In this document: positions 6,409 through 11,569 of the stretch, piece by piece
Position numbering within the stretch: the first letter of the stretch is position 1
Layout of the letters: each line of letters opens with the position of its first letter
From: Acidobacteriaceae bacterium
GTDB taxonomy: Bacteria; Acidobacteriota; Terriglobia; Terriglobales; Acidobacteriaceae
DNA: 11,569 nucleotides
Assembly: GCA_027364815.1 (NCBI GenBank)
Contig: DAHXOQ010000068.1
Span: forward strand, 1 to 11,569
Direction of reading: 5' to 3'
Notes under the pieces: model-generated
What the model saw: the letters and a program-made list of their open reading frames with translations, nothing else
The model's database searches: none
Told to the model about the DNA's origin: nothing
Program-made: the position numbers and the translations under genes

Positions 6409-7182
6409 ATGCGCCTAATTACCAATCCGGTTTTTATTCTCATATTCTCGGTAGGTTTCTTCCGCGCGCAGCAGATGATTCCTCCTGTTGGTGACACAAA
6501 GCCTGCGCCTGTCCCGGTACAAACAGCAGTTAAAGTTCCTGTTCTTCTAAACTCCCCTGATCTGATTTTTCCACTGGAAGCATTACAGCTGAACAAGAAT
6601 GGCCGTTGTGCAATCGCGTTTATCATAGACAAAGAAGGCGTGCCGCAACACGTTCATGCAATACGCTGTACAGATATAGCTTTCAAAGAAGCTAGCCTCG
6701 ATACCGCTTCCAAATTCCGTTTCAAACCTGCTGAGGACAAGAATGGACATCCCATCCCATATCCTTTCACCTGGCCAATTCTCTTTCGCGCGACACGAGG
6801 AGAAATAGTAACGAAAAATTTTTATCAACTCTACATCACTGCGCCTCCGGGAACCGTCTCTAAACATCCAGACGAAAAGGGTGTTTATCCCCTCAGTGAT
6901 CTTGTCACTGAGCCGACATTATCTAAATTCATCGATGAGGGATACAGCCAGATGGCATTTGATTTCGATGATACAAGTCCTTGCGATGTGCTCGCGACCA
7001 TAGATCGAAAAGGCAAGGTCACAGATTTGAGGATTCTACATTGCTTGCGTAAGACTCTCGAAGAGCCCATTAGCAAAACACTCTTGAACTCACGTTTCAA
7101 ACCTGGCATTTATGAAGGACACCCTGTACCCGTCAGAGTTTTAATCCATATGGAATTCGGTGGCCTGGTAGTCGACAGATAA
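6409..7182 (+). CDS. Exported protein with two tandem TonB-C-like domains
   Basis: Predicted periplasmic or envelope protein of 257 residues. A short hydrophobic N-terminus (LITNPVFILIFSVGFFRA) looks like a signal peptide with cleavage near residue 20. Two repeats follow, each of the TonB C-terminal type, in which a cysteine-bearing strand with a D-x-x-G turn leads to an R-F-K-P motif. Repeat 1 has C67, IDKEG, C87 and FRFKPA at 103-108; repeat 2 has C192, IDRKG, C212 and RFKPG at 229-233. Each cysteine pair is spaced 20 residues, suggesting a disulfide in each repeat. No TonB transmembrane/proline-rich energy-transducing segment is obvious, so this is unlikely to be TonB itself. No Shine-Dalgarno precedes ATG 6409, so the start is moderately sure. 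Codons look AT-richer than in neighbouring genes. Function unknown. Confidence 0.8.
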   Translation: MRLITNPVFILIFSVGFFRAQQMIPPVGDTKPAPVPVQTAVKVPVLLNSPDLIFPLEALQLNKNGRCAIAFIIDKEGVPQHVHAIRCTDIAFKEASLDTASKFRFKPAEDKNGHPIPYPFTWPILFRATRGEIVTKNFYQLYITAPPGTVSKHPDEKGVYPLSDLVTEPTLSKFIDEGYSQMAFDFDDTSPCDVLATIDRKGKVTDLRILHCLRKTLEEPISKTLLNSRFKPGIYEGHPVPVRVLIHMEFGGLVVDR

Positions 7183-7276
7183 GTATATGCAATGTGAAGT
7201 GCGCTTACGGCGCGACTACTGCAGGCAATGCCAGTTCAAAGTACAATAGATACAACCAACTTGTGAGGAGCCTGCC

Positions 7277-8449
7277 ATGCGCCGTGTTTATTTTGATGCC
7301 AATGCCACAACGCCATTACTGCCTGAAGTTGTTGAGGCGATGCGCCCGTACTGGATTGAGCATTTTGGCAATGCGTCATCGATTCATCAGCCCGGGCAGC
7401 AGGCGCGCAAGGCGATTGAGCAATCACGCGCGGTGCTGGCGGAGTTCTTCAACTGCCACGAGGCTGAGGTGATCTTCAACTCCGGCGGCACGGAAGGCGA
7501 CAACACGGCGCTCTTTGGGCTGCTGCATCCCGGCGATCACATGATCACGAGCTCGATTGAGCACTCTGCGGTGCTGGCAGCGGCGCGCAAACTGGCCACG
7601 CACGATATTGAGTACACGTTTGTTGATCCGGAGCCGAATGGGTTGATTACGCCGGAGTCGATTCTGCGCGCGATCAAGCCGAATACGCGGTTGATCAGCA
7701 TCATGCATGCGAACAACGAGACGGGCGTGATTCAGTCGGTTGAAGAGATAGGGAAGATTGCGGCGAACACCGGGCTGTGGTTCCATATTGATGGCGTGCA
7801 GGCGGCGGGAAAAATTCCGATTGACGTGAAGCAGATTGGCTGCCATCTCTACTCAATCAGCGCGCACAAGGTTCACGGGCCCAAGGGAACAGGCGCTATT
7901 TTTGTGAAAAGCGGAACGCCGCTGGAGTCGCTGATTGTGGGCGGAAGCCACGAGCGCCGGCGCAGAGCGGGAACGGAGAATGTGGCCGGAATTGTGGGTC
8001 TGGCGAAGGCGGCGGAGTTGGCGATGCACTCGCTGGCGGACGGAACGATTGATAAGCTTGCCAAGCTGCGCGACCGGCTAGAGGCGGGGATACTTGCTCT
8101 GCCGGGCACGGGTGTGAACGGCGCAGATGCATCAGGAAAGATTGCGCCGCGTGCTGCGAATACGACGAATATCTGGTTCAGAGATTTGGAGTCTGAGGCG
8201 CTGGTGATTGCGCTTGATCTGAAGGGCGTTGCGGTTTCGGGCGGTTCGGCTTGCCACTCCGGCGCGGTTGAGCCGAGCCACGTGCTGATGGCGATGGGGC
8301 TGGACAAGACGCGCGCGCGGGCGAGTCTGCGCTTTAGTTTGATGAAGACTGCGACTGAGGCCGATGTGGATTACGCGCTCTCGATTATTCCCGAAGCTGT
8401 GGAGCATCTGAGGAGGCTTGCTCCGGTTGCTGCGGGAACGCGCGGGTAG
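7277..8449 (+). CDS. Cysteine desulfurase (NifS/IscS family)
   Basis: PLP enzyme converting cysteine to alanine with the sulfur held as a persulfide for transfer. The 390 residues show the family pattern: VYFDANATTPLLPEV at 4-18, NSGGTEGDN at 68-76, H96 in SSIEHSA (cofactor stacking), HANNETG at 144-150, D172 and Q175 in HIDGVQA, PLP lysine K198 in SAHKVHGPKG, and catalytic cysteine C326 in SGGSACHSGAVEPSHVL. The long loop around C326 is that of the IscS/NifS (group I) class, not SufS. GAGGAG lies about 6 nt before ATG 7277; a TACAAT box at 7242-7247 could be a -10, with only a poor -35. Because mnmA follows on the same strand, its probable main role is sulfur supply for tRNA 2-thiolation, comparable to YrvO beside MnmA in Bacillus. 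An Fe-S cluster role cannot be excluded: no iscU or other isc gene is in view. Confidence 0.94.
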   Translation: MRRVYFDANATTPLLPEVVEAMRPYWIEHFGNASSIHQPGQQARKAIEQSRAVLAEFFNCHEAEVIFNSGGTEGDNTALFGLLHPGDHMITSSIEHSAVLAAARKLATHDIEYTFVDPEPNGLITPESILRAIKPNTRLISIMHANNETGVIQSVEEIGKIAANTGLWFHIDGVQAAGKIPIDVKQIGCHLYSISAHKVHGPKGTGAIFVKSGTPLESLIVGGSHERRRRAGTENVAGIVGLAKAAELAMHSLADGTIDKLAKLRDRLEAGILALPGTGVNGADASGKIAPRAANTTNIWFRDLESEALVIALDLKGVAVSGGSACHSGAVEPSHVLMAMGLDKTRARASLRFSLMKTATEADVDYALSIIPEAVEHLRRLAPVAAGTRG

Positions 8450-8458
8450 AGAGAAGCA

Positions 8459-8595
8459 GCGGAGCTAGCGGAGTTAGCGCGGTTAGCGGAGCTAATTGTC
8501 TTCAAACGCTCATGGTTCTTCAATAAAGTTTGTTTTTATGCAAAAGCAAATTCACAAGCTAACTCCGCTAACGCCGCTGAAACCGCAAACTCCGT
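8459..8595. repeat. Two inverted clusters of a 9-nt tandem repeat
   Basis: Left cluster, 8459-8494: four head-to-tail 9-mers, GCGGAGCTA, GCGGAGTTA, GCGCGGTTA, GCGGAGCTA. Right cluster, 8560-8595: four 9-mers in opposite orientation, reading on the minus strand GCGGAGTTA, GCGGCGTTA, GCGGTTTCA, ACGGAGTTT. A 65-nt spacer with AT-rich sequence separates them. The clusters can pair as a long imperfect stem; TTAGCGGAG (8483-8491) and CTCCGCTAA (8563-8571) match exactly. The element fills the gap between the desulfurase stop and mnmA. It may be a dispersed repeat family, a relic of a small mobile element, or an attenuator-like structure. Confidence 0.75.
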
Positions 8596-8609
8596 TATCA
8601 TAGATACAG

Positions 8610-9722
8610 ATGCCTACTTCCCCCATTGCCGTCGCCATGTCTGGCGGAGTTGACTCGTCGACTGTTGCAGCACTGTTGGCGCGCGAAGGTGCGCCGATTG
8701 TCGGGCTGACGCTGCAGTTGTGGGATCAGACGCGGCTTGCCGGGAAGCACGGAATTCCCGAGCAGCCGAAGGCGGGCCGATGCTGTTCGATTGACGATGT
8801 CTATGATGCGCGACGCGTGGCGGAGCATCTGGGGATTCCTTATTATGTTGTGAATCAGCAGGAGCGGTTTGAGCGCGACGTGGTGCGGCCGTTTGTGAGC
8901 GAGTATCTTGCGGGGCGCACGCCGATTCCCTGTTCGCTCTGCAATGACCATTTGAAGTTTGATCAGTTGCTGACGACCGCGCGCAGCATCGGCGCAGAGA
9001 AGATTGCGACGGGACATTATGCAATCAACGAATTTGATGAGGCGCGCGGACGTTGGATTTTGAAGCGGCCCGTAGATCGCACAAAGGATCAGACGTATTT
9101 TTTGTTTGGGCTGACGCAGCAGCAGTTGGCGCATACGCTTTTTCCGCTGGGACGGATGACGAAGCCCGCGGTGCGCGAGTTGGCGCGCGAGTCTGGAATT
9201 GCGTCGGCGGATAAGCCGGACTCGCAGGAGATTTGTTTTATTCCGGGCGGCGATTACAAGAGCTTCATCACGGCTTACCTTGAAGAGCAGAATGAGACGC
9301 TGCCGGATTCTGCGGGCGAGTTGGTGAGTGCGGGCGGCGCGAAGCTCGGGGCACACGAGGGGATTCACGGCTTCACGATTGGGCAGCGCAAGGGTCTGGG
9401 TGTGAGCTCTCCGACGCCGCTATACGTGATTCACATAGACCCGGCGACACACAAGGTGACCTTGGGCGCGGATGATGAGCTGGCGACTCTCAAGTTGCGG
9501 GCAAACAGATTGAACTGGATCAGCATTGCGGAACTGCGTGCGCCGATGCGGGTACGGGCGAAGATACGGCACCGTCATGAGCCGGCCTGGGCGACGCTGG
9601 AGCCGAGTGGCGAGGGCGAGGTTGTGGCGACATTTGATGAGCCGCAGCGTGCGGTGACGCCGGGACAGTCGGCGGTGTTTTATGAGGATGACGAGGTTGT
9701 GGGTGGTGGTTGGATTTTGTAA
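8610..9722 (+). CDS. mnmA: tRNA-specific 2-thiouridylase MnmA
   Basis: Adds sulfur to C2 of the wobble uridine (U34) in tRNAs for Lys, Glu and Gln, using ATP to adenylate the base and a protein persulfide as sulfur donor. The 370-residue protein carries the PP-loop SGGVDSS at 11-17, GLTLQLW at 32-38, catalytic C111 in RTPIPCSLCNDHLKF with an extra C108, GHYA at 135-138, KDQTYFLFGL at 159-168, and the persulfide-forming C209 in DSQEICFIPGGDY. The central domain shows GFTIGQRKGLG and the C-terminal beta-barrel ends GQSAVFYEDDEVVGGGWIL. ATG 8610 gives the standard N-terminus (IAVAMSGGVDSS), though no good Shine-Dalgarno precedes it. It lies 160 bp after the desulfurase on the same strand, with a repeat element in between; the pair forms a complete sulfur-relay module. 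Confidence 0.96.
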   Translation: MPTSPIAVAMSGGVDSSTVAALLAREGAPIVGLTLQLWDQTRLAGKHGIPEQPKAGRCCSIDDVYDARRVAEHLGIPYYVVNQQERFERDVVRPFVSEYLAGRTPIPCSLCNDHLKFDQLLTTARSIGAEKIATGHYAINEFDEARGRWILKRPVDRTKDQTYFLFGLTQQQLAHTLFPLGRMTKPAVRELARESGIASADKPDSQEICFIPGGDYKSFITAYLEEQNETLPDSAGELVSAGGAKLGAHEGIHGFTIGQRKGLGVSSPTPLYVIHIDPATHKVTLGADDELATLKLRANRLNWISIAELRAPMRVRAKIRHRHEPAWATLEPSGEGEVVATFDEPQRAVTPGQSAVFYEDDEVVGGGWIL

Positions 9723-9781
9723 ATTTAACGCCTAATGTCCGGGGTTTAAGATGATTCACAACTCCCTTAATCATGCGCTGA

Positions 9782-10897
9782 ATGGAGCAAGTCCGCGTGA
9801 GCTCACTGAGCATAGAATTGCCGACAACTCCAGTTGATCGATTCAGAATTCCTGAACAGATGAACGAGTTGGATGGGTTGCGTGGTGCCGCTGCGCTCAT
9901 GGTGGTACTGCATCATATTTCGCAAAGCTTTGCAGGAATGCCTGTTTCAAAGCTGCTGCACGGCTGGCTGGCACTGACGTATACCGGATGGATTGGCGTT
10001 GATATTTTCTTTGCGCTTTCTGGATTTCTAATTACGCGGGTTCTGCTGACAACACGGAAGAAGCCAGATTTTTACCGGAACTTTTATGCGCGGCGCGTGC
10101 TTAGGCTGGCAGCGCCATACTTCATCACTTTGGCGCTGGTGGCTATCTTGATTCCGCACAGTTGGGCGTTCCTGGCTCTTTCATTTTTCTATCTTGCCAA
10201 CTTTGCGCAGCCGCTTGGGATCTGGATGGCTTATCCGCCGCTTTGGTCGCTTGCGGTTGAGGAACATTTCTACCTGTTCTGGCCGTGGCTGGTGCGTTAC
10301 CTGCGGAGACGCACGCTCTTCATCATTGCAATCCTGATTTGCCTGCTGACGCCGCTCTTCCGCTATTGCTCACAACGTTACGGTTTCTACAATTCGTATG
10401 TTTCCTGGTTCCGCTTTGATGGTTTGCTCTGGGGCGCACAGTTGGCGCTGCTTGCCGGCTCGGCCGGCATCACGCGCCGGAGGTTGATTGGCTGGTCGTC
10501 AATTGTGCTTTCTGCCGGCGGCGTGCTTTTTGTTCTGGGTGCGATTACGCACAATATCTCGCAGAACTCCGTCCTCGGCAACACATTTGCATTCGCATTC
10601 GTCGCCATGATTTCAACCGGAGTAATCGGTTTGATTGCATCCGGTGTGAAGTCACCGCTCTTCGCACTGATGAGAAATCCCGTGGCACGCTTCCTCGGCA
10701 ACATCAGCTACTGGGTTTATCTCATTCACACACTGATAGTCACTGCTGCAAATCGAATAACTGCGGGATGGCAGCCAGACTGGACGAACTACCTGACACG
10801 AACTACATTCGTTTTAACTGTCTGCATTCTTTCAGGATTTATCATTCGACACGTTGTGGAGTTACCAACACAGTCATTGAAAAAATACTTTAGGTGA
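9782..10897 (+). CDS. Membrane acyltransferase, acyltransferase-3 family (OafA/YrhL-like)
   Basis: Integral inner-membrane protein that in this family transfers acetyl or other acyl groups to surface sugars, O-antigen, peptidoglycan or secreted glycans. Of 371 residues, family signatures are ELDGLRGAAALMVVLHH (29-45, with the conserved histidine pair), GWIGVDIFFALSGFLIT (69-85), RNFYARRVLRLAAPYF (99-114), and WSLAVEEHFYLFWPW (155-169). About ten hydrophobic segments follow to the end, and an arginine/lysine-rich C-terminus closes it. There is no SGNH domain, so this is the short form. No Shine-Dalgarno precedes ATG 9782; GTG 9797 has GGAG nine bases upstream and is an equally good start, losing five residues. 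Acceptor unknown: no glycan-synthesis neighbour is in view. Confidence 0.92.
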   Translation: MEQVRVSSLSIELPTTPVDRFRIPEQMNELDGLRGAAALMVVLHHISQSFAGMPVSKLLHGWLALTYTGWIGVDIFFALSGFLITRVLLTTRKKPDFYRNFYARRVLRLAAPYFITLALVAILIPHSWAFLALSFFYLANFAQPLGIWMAYPPLWSLAVEEHFYLFWPWLVRYLRRRTLFIIAILICLLTPLFRYCSQRYGFYNSYVSWFRFDGLLWGAQLALLAGSAGITRRRLIGWSSIVLSAGGVLFVLGAITHNISQNSVLGNTFAFAFVAMISTGVIGLIASGVKSPLFALMRNPVARFLGNISYWVYLIHTLIVTAANRITAGWQPDWTNYLTRTTFVLTVCILSGFIIRHVVELPTQSLKKYFR

Positions 10898-10916
10898 TTT
10901 TGCGTTTAGCAAAATC
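10896..10916. terminator. Hairpin spanning both convergent stop codons
   Basis: GATTTTGC (10896-10903) and GCAAAATC (10909-10916) form a perfect 8-bp stem with a 5-nt loop. The left arm begins inside the acyltransferase TGA (10895-10897) and the right arm ends inside the beta-propeller gene's TGA (10917-10915). The stem is AT-rich and no clean T-run follows, so terminator strength is uncertain in both directions. Confidence 0.6.
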
Positions 10917-11569
10917 AGTTCTGCACGGCCCAGGCGAGACCGTCGGGACTTGCGACGCTGACTTTGCCAACTGAGGTCCAGGTGGCGAGGTCGATGACGG
11001 CGACGAATCCATCGCGCCCGCAGGCGACGTAGGCGCGCTTGCCATCGGGCTGCATTTGAATTCCGCCAGTGCCGTGAATCTCAGTGAGGCGCTTGAGAGC
11101 ATTGTGCGTTGCTGCGTCGAAGACGACGAGGGCACTCTGCGCGGAGATGAGGACGTGCTTGCCATCGGGTGTGAACTTGAGGCGGTTTGCGCCGCGCACA
11201 TCGGCGGCGAGAGTGGCAGTAACTTTTTTGGTGGCGAGGTCGATGATGCTGACGGTTCCGTCATGCGCGTTGGCGACCCAGGCTTCTTTGCCGCCGGGCG
11301 AGACGTCGAATCCCTCAGCGCCAGCGCCGACGGGAATAACGGTGAGTTGCCAATCTCCGCCGGTTGATGACGGCATTGGGGGCGGGCCTTGATTGTAGCT
11401 GTTGGCATTCGGCGGAGGCGGCGGCATTCCCATGGGGCCATCGCCGGGTTTGTGATCGAGCTTCTCCATTAACGTGACGGTGGCAGAGGTGACGTTGGTG
11501 GTGAGGATTTTTTTGGCATCGGGAAAGACGTAGATCATGTGGGTTCGATCCTGCCCTGTGCCCATGATC
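10915..11569 (-). CDS. YVTN-type beta-propeller repeat protein (N-terminal part outside window)
   Basis: The minus-strand frame is open past the right edge and codes for at least 217 residues of the C-terminal part of a seven-bladed-propeller-type protein. The first ATG inside (11565) is not the likely start, because coding character such as IYVFPDAKKILTTNVTSATVTLME is already mid-repeat. Three clear blades follow the pattern x-F/S-P-D/G-G-K-x-x-x-V-A-N then V-x-x-I/V-D: DVSPGGKEAWVANAHDG..VSIIDLAT, KFTPDGKHVLISAQ..ALVVFDAAT, and QMQPDGKRAYVACGRDG..AVIDLAT. A proline-rich insert (MGMPPPPPNANSYNQGPPPMP) separates blade segments, which is unusual. Such proteins are usually exported and act in surface binding or as lactonase-like or cytochrome-associated propellers; nothing here decides between them. 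Convergent with the acyltransferase gene, 17 bp apart. Confidence 0.85.
   Translation of the reverse strand, partial: IMGTGQDRTHMIYVFPDAKKILTTNVTSATVTLMEKLDHKPGDGPMGMPPPPPNANSYNQGPPPMPSSTGGDWQLTVIPVGAGAEGFDVSPGGKEAWVANAHDGTVSIIDLATKKVTATLAADVRGANRLKFTPDGKHVLISAQSALVVFDAATHNALKRLTEIHGTGGIQMQPDGKRAYVACGRDGFVAVIDLATWTSVGKVSVASPDGLAWAVQN

Noticed and set aside
8459..8595. CRISPR array
   Set aside because: Repeat units are only 9 nt, contiguous without spacers and inverted between clusters; no cas gene is present.
8598..9368. 256-codon minus-strand open frame over mnmA
   Set aside because: Antisense shadow of mnmA, Arg/Leu-rich without motifs.
9751..9774. Hairpin after mnmA as a terminator (ATGATT/AATCAT)
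   Set aside because: Only a 6-bp AT-rich stem with a 12-nt loop and no T-run.
10890..11441. 183-codon minus-strand frame overlapping the propeller gene
   Set aside because: Ser/Pro-rich out-of-frame reading of the beta-propeller gene; the neighbouring frame shows the blade repeats.
1..11569. tRNA, rRNA, insertion sequence, phage or defence genes
   Set aside because: Looked for on both strands by eye; no cloverleaf with CCA end, transposase motif, integrase or defence-family motif was found. A covariance-model scan would be the decisive check.

Overview
This 11.6-kb window is ordinary chromosomal DNA from a free-living bacterium, most likely an acidobacterium of the Terriglobia/Acidobacteriaceae type. 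That placement is inference. It rests on a bacillithiol enzyme (BshC) in a moderately GC-rich genome, a tandem TonB-C-like periplasmic protein, a YVTN-type beta-propeller protein, and two single-pass membrane proteins of unrecognised family beside citrate synthase. I see no rRNA, tRNA, CRISPR array, insertion sequence or phage gene.

Layout. (1) Positions 1-1322, minus strand: bshC, cut off at its C-terminal end by the window edge. (2) 1446-2144, plus, divergent from bshC: a Nudix hydrolase of ADP-ribose pyrophosphatase type with a lysine-rich N-terminal tail, followed by a hairpin. (3) 2207-2646: an AT-rich leader full of inverted repeats, then a cold-shock protein that probably starts at a GTG, then a hairpin. 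(4) 2943-3650 plus and 3727-4581 minus: two convergent genes for membrane-anchored proteins sharing a strong bidirectional terminator. One has a TM segment plus a beta-rich domain; the other has a TM segment, a long heptad coiled coil and a beta-rich domain. (5) 4582-5140: a 0.56-kb intergenic stretch whose right end carries a recognisable promoter and a 13-bp inverted repeat covering the ribosome-binding site of citrate synthase. (6) 5141-6280: citrate synthase with a good intrinsic terminator. (7) 6409-7182: an exported protein with two TonB-C-like repeats. (8) 7277-9722: a cysteine desulfurase and the tRNA 2-thiouridylase MnmA, separated by 160 bp that holds inverted clusters of a 9-nt repeat. 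(9) 9782-10897: a membrane acyltransferase-3 protein, convergent with (10) a beta-propeller gene running off the right edge. A hairpin spans both stop codons.

How the genes work together. The clearest functional pair is the desulfurase plus MnmA: the desulfurase releases persulfide sulfur from cysteine and MnmA places it on U34 of tRNAs for Lys, Glu and Gln. BshC makes a low-molecular-weight thiol and so is also cysteine-linked, but it lies far away and on the other strand. The rest look like independent transcription units. No defence system, biosynthetic cluster or mobile system is visible. The observations most worth a second look are non-coding: the gltA leader hairpin, the 9-nt repeat clusters before mnmA, and the inverted-repeat-rich csp leader.
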